Shown: one piece after another, positions 36,413-45,098 of the stretch
How the letters are laid out: the number at the start of each line of letters is the position of its first letter
Position numbering within the stretch: the stretch's first letter is position 1
From: Levilinea sp.
Lineage (GTDB): Bacteria > Chloroflexota > Anaerolineae > Anaerolineales > Anaerolineaceae
DNA: 64,000 nt
NCBI GenBank assembly: GCA_029975215.1
Contig: JARKPO010000066.1
Span: 62,001 to 126,000, forward strand
Reading direction: 5' to 3'
Translations under genes and position numbers: made by a program
Notes under the pieces: model-generated
Database searches by the model: none
The model's input: the letters and a program-made list of their open reading frames with translations, nothing else
Told to the model about the DNA's origin: nothing

Positions 36413-37078
36413 TTAAGCGATGGAATTCCTGAGGGCAGCAACCCCAGCGGCGATGCCCTGAGGGTGTTTAAAAATAGCGGTGGCGGCGACGCACACGCTG
36501 ACGCCGGCCTGATAGGCGGCGGGCAGGGTTTGAGTGGTGATGCCGCCGTCAATCTGGATGTGCAGATTCAACTGGTTCTGCAGAGCGATTTGGCGAATTT
36601 CCCTGACCTTATCTAACACTTCGGGCAGAAAGGACTGCCCCGAAAAGCCGGGATTGACAGACATGACCAGCACTAAATCCACGAGCGGCAGCACGGCGGT
36701 GATGGCGCTGACGGGGGTGCCGGGATTGATGACAATGCCGGGGGAAACGTTGAGCGCGCGGATTTCCTGCAGGGTGCGGTGAATGTTGGGATTGCCTTCG
36801 ATGTGCACGGAGAGGCGGTCAGCGCCTGCGGCAGCGAAGGACTGAACATACCGCTCCGGTTTTTCAATCATGAGGTGCACATCCAAAGGCAGGCGAGACT
36901 GGCGGCGGCAGTGTTCTACGATGAAAGGCCCCATGCTGATGTTGGGGGCAAAATGCCCGTCGAGCACGTCAATATGCAGCCAATCTACCCCCGCGTTTTC
37001 ACAGGCGGTGATTTGATCTGCCAGGTGCAGGAAATCGGCAGAGAGAAGAGAAGCAGAGATGAGGAGAGGTGAGGGCAT
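36413..37078 (-). CDS. rpe: Ribulose-phosphate 3-epimerase
   Basis: Pentose phosphate pathway TIM barrel that interconverts ribulose 5-phosphate and xylulose 5-phosphate. It shows ISASLLSADFLHL, WLHIDVLDGHFAPNISMGP (metal His and catalytic Asp), DVHLMIEKPERYV, MSVNPGFSGQSF and IQIDGGITTQTL. 221 residues. It follows the Ser/Thr kinase by 12 nt, as rpe follows prkC-cpgA in Bacillus. Confidence 0.96.
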   Translation of the reverse strand: MPSPLLISASLLSADFLHLADQITACENAGVDWLHIDVLDGHFAPNISMGPFIVEHCRRQSRLPLDVHLMIEKPERYVQSFAAAGADRLSVHIEGNPNIHRTLQEIRALNVSPGIVINPGTPVSAITAVLPLVDLVLVMSVNPGFSGQSFLPEVLDKVREIRQIALQNQLNLHIQIDGGITTQTLPAAYQAGVSVCVAATAIFKHPQGIAAGVAALRNSIA

Positions 37079-37090
37079 CAGTCAGCGCAC

Positions 37091-38230
37091 CTAGCGGGGC
37101 ATGGATGTGAGCGAGAGCCAGACATACAGCCAGAAGGGGATGAGACCGCCAACCGAGAGGAAGGCGATGAGACCCAGACCGATGGTGACCCAATCCCAAC
37201 CGGCAGAGGTTGGGGCGGGGGTCGGATCCACGGCGAGTGGCTCGAAAGCTGGTATATGCTCCGGCACAGCCGCGGGGGCGGGATGTGGACGGGGGGATGG
37301 CGTGGGGGTATGTGGGTGGGCAGCAGTTGGAGCCGGGGCAGGAGCAGCCTGGTGCGACATGGCGGCGGGGATGTTGGCCGCGTAGGTGTCGGCGGTTTGC
37401 GAGAAATTGACCAGGATGCGACCAAACTGATCGGCCGAGCGGTAGCGGGCGGACGGCTCTTTAGAGAGCACTTTGAGGATGATCTGCTCGAGCGGCTGTG
37501 GGATATCGCGGTTTAGGCGGCGCGGGGCAACGGGGTTGACTTCACGGTGCATACGCGCCAGCTCGGAGGGATCGTTGGAGTTGAAAGGCAGCTCACCAGT
37601 GAGCATCTCGTAGAGGATGACACCGAGGGAATAGACGTCGGAGGCGGGGGAAGGTGGACTGCCGGAGGCCTGTTCGGGGGAGAAGTACTGAGGGGAACCC
37701 CAGACGACATCATAACGTTCATCCGGCTGGATGGTGGTCAGTGCGCGAGCAATGCCAAAGTCGGTGACTTTGAGGCGCTGGTCGGGGGTGACAAGCATGT
37801 TTTGAGGTTTGACATCGCAGTGGACGAGGCCGGAGCGGTGCGCATAGCCAATGCCGGCGCAGGCCTGCACAATCAACGGGATCGCTTCGTCGAGGGTGAA
37901 GCGCCCGCGCTGCTTGATCATGGTCTTTAATTCGGTTCCGGGGACGTATTCCATGACGATGTACAGGCTGTTTTTGTCATAGCCAAAGTCATGGACGGTA
38001 ACGATATTGGGATGGGTTAGGTTGGCTGCGGCCAGAGCTTCTTCGCGGAAGCGCACCCGAAAGTCCTCTGTTTGGGAAAAATCTTCACGAAGGATTTTGA
38101 TGGCTACCGGCCGTTCGAGCATGGTGTCGTGGGCGCGGTAGACCACCGCCATACCGCCCGTGCCCAAGGTTTGCACGAGCCGGTAGCGGTTTCCCAGAAG
38201 GGATGGGGTGGCAGCAGCAGCTTGTTCCAT
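37091..38230 (-). CDS. Membrane-anchored Ser/Thr protein kinase (PrkC-like, no PASTA)
   Basis: Hanks-type kinase with its catalytic domain at residues about 15-275: LGTGGMAVVYRA (G loop), VAIKIL (Lys), HCDVKPQNML (catalytic loop, HCD in place of HRD), DFGIAR, and SPQYFSPEQA. A Pro/Ala/His-rich linker follows, then a transmembrane helix near the C-terminus (IGLGLIAFLSVGGLIPFWLY). Only a few residues lie beyond it, so there are no PASTA repeats and no large extracellular sensor. No Shine-Dalgarno is present, and TATAAT lies 11 nt before the ATG. It is coupled with rpe. A partner PP2C is not adjacent. Confidence 0.92.
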   Translation of the reverse strand: MEQAAAATPSLLGNRYRLVQTLGTGGMAVVYRAHDTMLERPVAIKILREDFSQTEDFRVRFREEALAAANLTHPNIVTVHDFGYDKNSLYIVMEYVPGTELKTMIKQRGRFTLDEAIPLIVQACAGIGYAHRSGLVHCDVKPQNMLVTPDQRLKVTDFGIARALTTIQPDERYDVVWGSPQYFSPEQASGSPPSPASDVYSLGVILYEMLTGELPFNSNDPSELARMHREVNPVAPRRLNRDIPQPLEQIILKVLSKEPSARYRSADQFGRILVNFSQTADTYAANIPAAMSHQAAPAPAPTAAHPHTPTPSPRPHPAPAAVPEHIPAFEPLAVDPTPAPTSAGWDWVTIGLGLIAFLSVGGLIPFWLYVWLSLTSMPR

Positions 38231-38241
38231 AAGTCGTTCAG

Positions 38242-38247
38242 ATTATA
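38242..38247 (-). promoter_or_regulatory. -10 box of the Ser/Thr kinase-rpe transcript
   Basis: Perfect TATAAT on the minus strand, 11 nt from the kinase ATG. A recognisable -35 is absent. The predicted leader is only about 5 nt and lacks a Shine-Dalgarno. Confidence 0.45.
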
Positions 38248-38378
38248 ACATACCTGAAGTATCTTGATGATAAGGATGGTCATTCTATGCTACTGATCTC
38301 ACCGCGGCGCGGCTTTCTCTGGAATAAGCGGATTATTCTGGGATTAAATACCTTTTTCTGGAAAAATTCGGCTCATTT

Positions 38379-38658
38379 ATGATTAAACCAGTGTATCATT
38401 CCCATGTGTTCCAACATCTTTTTGACAGCGAACATGCACGGCGAGATGCCGTGACCGCCGGTCAGGTGGTGCCTGACCCTGGACGCTGCGTGCAGTACGG
38501 GATTTGTTCTTTCAACTGCCCAATTGGGATTGATCTGCGCCGACACGCCTGGCTGGGGCAGCCGGTGCCTGATATGCGGTGAGTGTGTGGCGCGGTGCCC
38601 GCGAGGGGTACTAATTTTCTTGGGACAGACAACGCGGTTTTATGAAAAATACGGTTAG
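38379..38658 (+). pseudogene. Frameshifted 4Fe-4S dicluster protein (HdrC-like)
   Basis: The first frame encodes CVQYGICSFNCP, then PVPDMR and stops. The next frame (+1) continues directly with CLICGECVARCP, RGVLIFLGQ and a stop. Together they form two 4Fe-4S motifs typical of small ferredoxin/HdrC-like subunits. Re-inserting a second copy of the 14-base unit TGCCTGATATGCGG would read PVPDMRCLICGEC in one frame, so loss of one tandem copy explains the shift. The first motif also has Tyr where the second Cys is expected (TAC for TGC), which suggests real decay rather than a sequencing error. No partner oxidoreductase is nearby. Confidence 0.7.
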
Positions 38659-38720
38659 ATGGTACTATAATGGCATAAGTTTTTATCCGGGACACTCCTT
38701 CATCATAGCGAGAGACGATC

Positions 38721-39809
38721 ATGAAGCAAATCCTCCAATATCTTCGTAAGAAACCGATTGCAGCATTGCTTGTGTTTATCCCCATTGCACTGCTGGCTGA
38801 ATTTGGCAAGTGGGGCGGGCTGTGGGTGTTCGCGCTTTCCGCGGTGGGGGTCATCCCGCTGGCAGGATATATTGGCGAGTCAACCGAGGCTCTGGCCGAG
38901 CGAACCGGCCCTAAGATTGGCGGTTTACTGAACGCCACTTTGGGGAATGCAGCTGAGCTGATCATCACGCTGGTCGCCATTCGCGAAGGTCTGCTGGATC
39001 TGGTAAAAGCCTCTATTACCGGCTCCATTATCGGTAATTTATTATTGGTATTGGGTATGGCGATGGTGTACGGTGGGATTAAAAACGGCGTACAGCGGTT
39101 CGACCGCAAACAGGCTTCGAACAATGCGATTTTGCTAGTGCTTCTGGTCGTGGCGCTGGTGATCCCTTCGGTGTTCAGCCATTCTATTGGGCCAGAAACC
39201 AGCGTGGAGGTGGAGGCGCTGAGCCTGGGGGTTTCGGTGGTGATGATCGTTCTGTACGGGCTGGGGGTGGTGTACACCCTGGTATCGGCGCGCAGCCCGA
39301 TCACCTACGAAAGTACGACTGTACCGCAAAATCACAACGCTCCGCACTGGGGCGTGAAACAGGCTTTGGCGGTACTGGCGGTCTCCACAGTGGGGGTGGT
39401 GTTTATGAGTGAGCTGCTGGTGGGCGCGGTGGAGACCGTGACTTCCAGTCTGGGACTTTCTGAATTTTTCCTGGGCATTATTCTGATCCCAATCGTGGGC
39501 AATGTGGCGGAGCATTTGGTGGCGGTGCAGGTGGCGGGGCGCAACCACATGGATTTGAGCGTAGAAGTGGCGGTTTCATCCAGCCTGCAAATTGCCTTGT
39601 TTGTGGCGCCTCTGCTGGTGTTTGTGAGCCTGTTGATGGGACACCCGCTGACGTTGGTATTCAACCAGTTTGAGCTGCTGGCATTGGTGGGTGGAGTTTT
39701 AATTGCAGCCCTGGTATCGGCGGACGGCGAGTCCAGCTGGTTGGAAGGGGCAGCCCTTTTGGCGGTCTATTTGATTCTGGGCATTGCATTTTTCATGCTG
39801 CCCGCATAA
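38721..39809 (+). CDS. Calcium/proton exchanger (CaCA family, Cax)
   Basis: Eleven or so hydrophobic helices in 362 residues. Two inverted repeats carry the ion-binding motifs GNAAELIITLVAI (residue about 75) and GNVAEHLVAVQVA (about 255), the hallmark of Ca2+/H+ exchangers. GAGAGACG lies before the ATG, and TATAAT about 50 nt upstream is a likely -10. It exports calcium or similar cations in exchange for protons. The SH3b-domain protein gene follows 6 nt later. Confidence 0.9.
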   Translation: MKQILQYLRKKPIAALLVFIPIALLAEFGKWGGLWVFALSAVGVIPLAGYIGESTEALAERTGPKIGGLLNATLGNAAELIITLVAIREGLLDLVKASITGSIIGNLLLVLGMAMVYGGIKNGVQRFDRKQASNNAILLVLLVVALVIPSVFSHSIGPETSVEVEALSLGVSVVMIVLYGLGVVYTLVSARSPITYESTTVPQNHNAPHWGVKQALAVLAVSTVGVVFMSELLVGAVETVTSSLGLSEFFLGIILIPIVGNVAEHLVAVQVAGRNHMDLSVEVAVSSSLQIALFVAPLLVFVSLLMGHPLTLVFNQFELLALVGGVLIAALVSADGESSWLEGAALLAVYLILGIAFFMLPA

Positions 39810-39815
39810 GAGGCT

Positions 39816-40307
39816 ATGCAAACCTCTAAACGCATTCCGAAGTGGAACATTTGGATGCTGGCAGGGTCGGTGGGACTGACAGCGCTGCTGTGTTTTTTGT
39901 GCTTTGGCGTTTTTTGGCTGGCTGTCCCGAACAACCCGACGGAAACGGAAAGTGCGGCGTTTATCTTTACGGTGATCCCTGCGCCGACGCTGACAGCAAC
40001 GCCGGAAGGTTACCTGACCCCGACACCTACCCAAGCCCTGGTCAGCGCGGATGGGATTGCGGTGGGCGCGTATGTGCAGATTTTTGGTACTGAAGGCCAG
40101 GGGCTGCGGCTTCGCTCTGGCCCCAGCACCGATTTTCCGCCGCTGTTTTTGGGGCTGGAGGCGGAAGTGTTTAAGGTGGAAGATGGCCCTAAATTGGGCA
40201 ACACCTATACCTGGTGGTATCTGGTGGCACCTTATGATAAAACGCGCAGCGGCTGGGCAGCTTCTACGTATTTAAGCCTGGTGGAAGCGCCAACGGATGT
40301 GCCTTAG
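39816..40307 (+). CDS. Membrane-anchored SH3b-domain protein
   Basis: Short cytoplasmic N-terminus, one transmembrane helix (MLAGSVGLTALLCFLCFGVFWLAV), a T/P-rich extracellular linker with ATPEGYLTPTPTQ, and a bacterial SH3 domain (AYVQIFGTEGQGLRLRSGPS to SGWAASTYL). SH3b domains often bind cell-wall peptides. 163 residues. It follows the calcium exchanger by 6 nt and precedes the DUF971 gene by 13 nt. Confidence 0.75.
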   Translation: MQTSKRIPKWNIWMLAGSVGLTALLCFLCFGVFWLAVPNNPTETESAAFIFTVIPAPTLTATPEGYLTPTPTQALVSADGIAVGAYVQIFGTEGQGLRLRSGPSTDFPPLFLGLEAEVFKVEDGPKLGNTYTWWYLVAPYDKTRSGWAASTYLSLVEAPTDVP

Positions 40308-40320
40308 TGGGAGGAATACA

Positions 40321-40662
40321 GTGAACGATATCCGGCCGGTACAGATTCGGGCCAATAAGAGTGAGCGGGTATTGGAAATTGCGTGGAGCGACGACCACAG
40401 CAGCAGTTACCCATTTGAGCTGCTGCGGGCAGGCTGCCCTTGCGCTTCCTGCCGGGGCGGGCATGAAAATATGCGTGCAGAGCCGGATGAGGAAGTGTTT
40501 TCGGTGAGGCTGGGGGATGTGCCTGAGACGCGTTTGCGCAAGATTGAGGCGGTGGGAGCCTATGCGATCAGCATTGAATGGGAAGACGGCCACCATTATG
40601 GGATTTATAACTGGCATTACCTGCGAGCCTTGTGCCCGTGTGAGGTTTGCCGGATGAAATGA
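40321..40662 (+). CDS. DUF971 domain protein
   Basis: Small protein (113 residues) of the DUF971 family, related to the N-terminal zinc domain of gamma-butyrobetaine hydroxylase. Two Cys clusters, GCPCASCRGG and CPCEVCRMK, probably bind a metal. The body reads LEIAWSDDHSSSYPFELLR and YAISIEWEDGHHYGIYNWHYLR. The start is GTG, directly after GGGAGGAATACA; the frame extends upstream without a good start. In some genomes DUF971 is linked to Fe-S assembly; no such neighbour is here. Confidence 0.88.
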   Translation: MNDIRPVQIRANKSERVLEIAWSDDHSSSYPFELLRAGCPCASCRGGHENMRAEPDEEVFSVRLGDVPETRLRKIEAVGAYAISIEWEDGHHYGIYNWHYLRALCPCEVCRMK

Positions 40663-40687
40663 GGACGGCAGGGAAAACACAGGATTC

Positions 40688-40727
40688 AAACCGCCCCGGC
40701 GAGGCTGCGCTCATCGGGGCGGTTTTT
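40688..40727. terminator. Bidirectional terminator between the DUF971 gene and glnA
   Basis: Arms AAACCGCCCCG and CGGGGCGGTTT around a 16-nt loop, with five T on the plus side. The converging genes share it. Confidence 0.85.
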
Positions 40728-40744
40728 ATTGTGATTCGGAGGGT

Positions 40745-42163
40745 TTACAGATCGTAATACATTTCGATTTCGTAGGGGTGAGGGCGAGTGCGCACGGCGG
40801 TATCTTCTTTTTCTTTGGCTTTGATCCAATCGTTAATGAGGATTTCATCAAAGGCGCCGCCTTCCAGCAAGAACTGGTGATCCTCTCGCAGGGCTTGAAG
40901 GGCTTCCAGCAGGGAGGTGGGCAGGCTCTTGATGGTGGCGCGTTTTTCCGGCGGCCAGGAGAAGATGTCTTCGTTGATGGGGCCAAAACCAGCAGCGGTG
41001 GGGTCAATTTTCCGGCGGATGCCGTCCAGGCCAGCCATGAGCTGCGCAGCCATGGCTAGGTAGGGGTTGCAGGTGGCGTCGGGCGGACGAAATTCAAAGC
41101 GGACTTTATCAGGCTGGGTGGCGTATTTGGGGATACGGATGGCGGCAGATCGGTTGCCGGTGGAGAAGAAGGCGTTGACGGGGGCTTCAAAACCAGGAAC
41201 CAGGCGTCGGTAGGAGTTGGTGCTGGGGTTGGTGAAGGCTAAGACCGCAGGGGCATGGGTGAGCAGGCCGCCAATGTAATAAAGGGCGGTCTGGCTGAGC
41301 AAGGTGGGGCTGTCGGCATCATAAAAAGCGTTTACGCCCGCTTTGAACATTTGCTGGTGGAAGTGCATACCGGAGCCTGCTTCTCCATACAAAGGTTTGG
41401 GCAGGAAGGTGACGCTTTGCCCGGCGTTGTGGGCGACCATCTTCGTGATGTATTTAATACACATGGAAGCATCCGCAGCGGCCAGCATGCCCATCAAGGG
41501 TGTTTCGATTTCGCTTTGGCCTGGGCCGCCGACTTCGTGATGGTGATATTTGACGGGAATGCCGATTTGTTCCAGGAGGGTGACCATCTTTGTGCGCAGG
41601 TTGAAGAGCTGGTCTTTGGGCGGGATGGCGTGATACCCGCCGTGGATGGGGATGAAATGGCCGTGGCCGCCGCTGCAATTGTTCCAATTGGCTTCGACGG
41701 AATCGAAGCGGAAACTGGCGGTATGGACGCCGTTTTCGATGTAAACATTGTTGAAAATGTAAAACTCAAATTCTGGCCCCCAGAGAGTGTGATCGCCAAT
41801 GTCGTTCGCCCGCATGTAAGCTTCGGAGCGGCGCAGGATTTCGCGAGGGTCGCGGGCAAAGAGCTGTTTGGTGTCGGCTTCAAAGGTATTGCAGATGAAG
41901 CTGAGGGTGGGGGCTTCCCAGAAGGGGTCTACAAAGCCCGTGGATAAATCGGGGACGAGCACCATATCCCCAGATTTTACGCTCTTCAAGCCGACGCTTG
42001 AACCATCAAAACCGACACCCGCTTCCATCAATTCCGGCTTAAATTCGCTGGCAGAGATGGTGACATGATGCCAGCGGCCCCATAAGTCGCTGAATTTCAG
42101 GTCTACCATTTGGATATGGTTTTTTTGGACAAAAGCTGCGGCTTCCGCAAAATCTTTAAACAT
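40745..42163 (-). CDS. glnA: Glutamine synthetase, type I
   Basis: ATP-dependent synthesis of glutamine from glutamate and ammonia. It shows VDLKFSDLWGRWHHVTI, the Asp50-like loop GFDGSSV, the metal residues in WGPEFEFYIF, GSGMHFHQQMF, and the C-terminal NPYLAMAAQLMAGLDGI. No adenylylation-type NLYDLPPEE motif is obvious at the end, so regulation is more likely by feedback. AGGAG precedes the ATG. 472 residues. No nitrogen regulator adjoins it. Confidence 0.96.
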   Translation of the reverse strand: MFKDFAEAAAFVQKNHIQMVDLKFSDLWGRWHHVTISASEFKPELMEAGVGFDGSSVGLKSVKSGDMVLVPDLSTGFVDPFWEAPTLSFICNTFEADTKQLFARDPREILRRSEAYMRANDIGDHTLWGPEFEFYIFNNVYIENGVHTASFRFDSVEANWNNCSGGHGHFIPIHGGYHAIPPKDQLFNLRTKMVTLLEQIGIPVKYHHHEVGGPGQSEIETPLMGMLAAADASMCIKYITKMVAHNAGQSVTFLPKPLYGEAGSGMHFHQQMFKAGVNAFYDADSPTLLSQTALYYIGGLLTHAPAVLAFTNPSTNSYRRLVPGFEAPVNAFFSTGNRSAAIRIPKYATQPDKVRFEFRPPDATCNPYLAMAAQLMAGLDGIRRKIDPTAAGFGPINEDIFSWPPEKRATIKSLPTSLLEALQALREDHQFLLEGGAFDEILINDWIKAKEKEDTAVRTRPHPYEIEMYYDL

Positions 42164-42200
42164 GCTAGCTCCTATTTACGTGAAAGTAGGTGGGATATGA

Positions 42201-43418
42201 CTATTTTTTTGAACGGCGCGACAGCCACCAAAGACCAGCGCCGGCCAGAACAGCCAGGGCGGTTAGCCCGGCAGCGGCCTGGATGACGGTTTTGGGTTCA
42301 GCACCGGGCAAAACAACCTGACCATCCCCGTAGGATTTAAATTTCTGCCCCCAAGGGGTGTTGAGTGCCGCTTCAACGCGTTTGCGGCCTACAAAGGGAT
42401 ACCAATAGACATTGTGGTAGAAATTGCTGGCGAAAAAGCTCCAAGGGACCAAGGGGGATTGGAGCAGAATTTTCTCCAGCGGTTTGAGGGGGCCGTGGTA
42501 AATGGCCTTTTGGCCGCGGGAAGCAAAGGTATCTTCCTGAACGAAATTCCAGGGCTCTTCCTGTTCGATATCGTAGCCCACAATTTTAATTTGGCGCGGA
42601 TCGCCAACCCCCAGGTCCTTTTGATGAGCGAGGCGGATAAAATCGATGGAGAGCGGGTCAAAGCCCTGCAGGCGGGCTGAAACGGCGTCAATGGCGACTT
42701 GATCGGCGGAGGCCAGAAGGATGTTCTTTTCATGCCAGTGCATAGCGCGCGGTCCGGGGCCGTCGCCGGCAAAAGTTCCATCCATCAGAGCGAAAAGGCC
42801 GGGGTGAATTTCTTGCTGGATTTGGAGCAGGTCCACCAGGGTCTGGTGGATGACGGAGTGGGTCCAATGACGGTTGCGGTGGAGCAGGCCGCCAAAGGCA
42901 TTTTTCATGGCGCCGGTGATGGTGGTGAAGACGTGGGTTTTGACGGTGGGAAGGTGGACGATGTTCTTGCCTATTAACACCTGAGGGATATACACCCCTT
43001 CGGGGTAGACCTGATCCAAAACCATGAAGGGGGTTTTGGGTTGATAACGCACCCATTCAAATTGTTCCTGATAGAGATATTCGCAGGGAACGTTGTAGGC
43101 GTCTGTGACCCATTTGTGTTTGTTGTTGGTTTCGCCCACGGAAGTGTCCACCACAACGGTGTCGTTGTGGATACCGACCAGATCGTCATAGCCAAGGGCG
43201 CGCAGAGTCTGAATGGCGCCTTCGAGCTGCCAGGGCGTGGTAGAGCAGGCCGGGTACCAGGTCTGCCAGGAGATGTTGATTTTTAACCCGGTGGTGATGC
43301 CCTTCGGCAACGCCTGTTCCACTCCGGCCATTTTCATCAAGCGGTGGATATCCTCCAGGACGGTCTCTGGGGAGGTTTTCAGTACAGCAACGAGACCTTT
43401 GCCGGCAAAGTTACTCAT
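42201..43418 (-). CDS. DUF362 family protein with C-terminal membrane anchor
   Basis: Conserved family of unknown activity, once considered ferredoxin-related. It has GITTGLKINISWQTWYPAC, LGYDDLVGIHNDTVV, NIVHLPTVKTHVFTTITGAMKNAFGG (family core) and ALMDGTFAGDGPGPRAM. The chain ends with a transmembrane helix VIQAAAGLTALAVLAGAGLWWLS and a basic tail RRSKK, so it is probably tail-anchored facing the cytoplasm. No Fe-S cysteine motif is present. It lies 37 nt upstream of glnA. Confidence 0.8.
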   Translation of the reverse strand: MSNFAGKGLVAVLKTSPETVLEDIHRLMKMAGVEQALPKGITTGLKINISWQTWYPACSTTPWQLEGAIQTLRALGYDDLVGIHNDTVVVDTSVGETNNKHKWVTDAYNVPCEYLYQEQFEWVRYQPKTPFMVLDQVYPEGVYIPQVLIGKNIVHLPTVKTHVFTTITGAMKNAFGGLLHRNRHWTHSVIHQTLVDLLQIQQEIHPGLFALMDGTFAGDGPGPRAMHWHEKNILLASADQVAIDAVSARLQGFDPLSIDFIRLAHQKDLGVGDPRQIKIVGYDIEQEEPWNFVQEDTFASRGQKAIYHGPLKPLEKILLQSPLVPWSFFASNFYHNVYWYPFVGRKRVEAALNTPWGQKFKSYGDGQVVLPGAEPKTVIQAAAGLTALAVLAGAGLWWLSRRSKK

Positions 43419-43505
43419 GGCGAACTCCTTTCATGCAGCACTTTTACTATTCTACAACGACGGATTTGGCTGAGGGTAGTTACAAAAATCGCAGGTTTGG
43501 CGGGG

Positions 43506-44912
43506 TTATTCCTGACTTTGGGGTGATAGGGGGAATAAGGTGTGGATTTCCGCAGCCAACTGCTGCGCGCGTTGACTGGCAATACCGATGTAGTGGTCCA
43601 CATGGATGAGCTCTCGTATCTGCTCGGCAGGCAGCCAGGCAGTGACGGCTGGATCTGCAGACAGCGCAGCGACAAGCGGATTGGGCTGACCCGTTTGTAA
43701 GGTCTGCCACGCGTTCATGGCATGATGGCGGATGACTTCGTGCATAGCCTGACGGTCGGCACCTACCTGCACCAGGGCCATGAGCAGGCGCTCTGTTCCG
43801 GCAAAGGGGGCGTAGGTGTTGAGATTGCGCTGAATCACAGGAAGATTGACATTCAGCCCCCGGAGGATCCGCTGAAGGGTGATGAGCAGTTCGTCTGCAA
43901 TGAGGAATGCCTCTGGCAGGAGGGCGCGGCGATTAGCGCTATCATCCAGAGTGCGCTCCAGCAGAGAATGGGCAGCGTTATCCCAGGCCAGGTGCGGCAG
44001 GTTGGCCAGAGCGCGGGCCAGGGAGTTGATTTTTTCGGACTGGATGGGATTGCGTTTGAAAGGCATGGCTGAGGATCCGACCTGATATTGACTGAACGGC
44101 TCAGCAATCTCGCCGATGGGCGGGGATTGCAGCAGGCGGATGTCGAAGGCAATTTTGTAGATGCTGCCGCCCAGGCCCGCCAGGGCGCATAAGAGTTCGT
44201 AATCCTGACGGCGGGGATAGGTTTGGGTGGTGATGGGGAAAAAGGGAAGATTAAGCAGGCGGCTGAGGTGATCTTCGAAGGCAGCGTAGCGTTCTGCACC
44301 GGTCCATTCCATGTATGCAGCGGCTGTGCCGACCGCGCCTTTAAAGCCTTTGCCGCGAATGGATGCGCGGACGCGTTGGAGGGTATGCCAATCGGCGATT
44401 AAATCTTGAGCGTAGAAAGCCAGACGGTAACCGAGGGTGGTAGGTTCGGCGGGCTGCAGGTGGGTCCAGGCGATGAGCGGCAGGTCGTGGTAGGCGGTGA
44501 TTTTATCGGCGAGGATGAGCAGGAGGGATTGAAGTTTTGGCAGAAGCAGGTCGCAGGCAGCACGTAAGCGGAGGGCTTCGGCGTTGTCTTCGATATCCAT
44601 GGAAGTGGCGCCGACATGAAGAATGGGGCCACCCAGGGGACACTGCTCGGCGTAGGTTTTTAGCTCAGCCATGAGGTCGTGATGAATTTGAGCTTCGATC
44701 TCTAAGGCACGGGAGAGGTTGATATCGCTGACATGGGCGCGCAAATCGGCCAATTGATCGGGAGTGACCAGGCCGAATTCGACCTGGGCTTCGGCCAGGG
44801 CGACCCAAATTTGACGCCACAGGCGGCGTTTTTGCGTTTCACTCCATAGTGCGCGCATGTCTGGGGAGGCATACCGCCAGGAATATGGCGATTGATAGGA
44901 ATCAGAGTTCAT
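43506..44912 (-). CDS. purB: Adenylosuccinate lyase
   Basis: Cleaves SAICAR and adenylosuccinate in purine synthesis. YSWRYASPDMRALWSE is the family N-terminus, ILHVGATSMDIEDNA carries a catalytic His, and GSSAMPFKRNPIQSE is the fumarase/aspartase-superfamily signature loop with the catalytic Ser. The ATG 12 codons inside the longest frame was chosen because GGAGG precedes it. About 468 residues, the long form. Confidence 0.93.
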   Translation of the reverse strand: MNSDSYQSPYSWRYASPDMRALWSETQKRRLWRQIWVALAEAQVEFGLVTPDQLADLRAHVSDINLSRALEIEAQIHHDLMAELKTYAEQCPLGGPILHVGATSMDIEDNAEALRLRAACDLLLPKLQSLLLILADKITAYHDLPLIAWTHLQPAEPTTLGYRLAFYAQDLIADWHTLQRVRASIRGKGFKGAVGTAAAYMEWTGAERYAAFEDHLSRLLNLPFFPITTQTYPRRQDYELLCALAGLGGSIYKIAFDIRLLQSPPIGEIAEPFSQYQVGSSAMPFKRNPIQSEKINSLARALANLPHLAWDNAAHSLLERTLDDSANRRALLPEAFLIADELLITLQRILRGLNVNLPVIQRNLNTYAPFAGTERLLMALVQVGADRQAMHEVIRHHAMNAWQTLQTGQPNPLVAALSADPAVTAWLPAEQIRELIHVDHYIGIASQRAQQLAAEIHTLFPLSPQSQE

Positions 44913-45098
44913 CAGGTACCCTCCTGTGCGCTGAGAATGGCTGGTCACTTTTGATTCTATCCCATCTTGCGGCTAATTCCAGTCAAAGGCTGGTCTGTTG
45001 TTTGGGAGAGCGCCTGGGTTGAGAATATGGATGTTGAATCAAATCCTCCAGGCGCACACACGGGTATCTGGAGGGAAAAGAGTTTGCGGCGATAAGAA

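Noticed and set aside
45045-45078. Inverted repeat TCCTCCAG/CTGGAGGGA downstream of the corrinoid gene as a terminator
   Set aside because: The loop is long and there is no T run on the minus strand.
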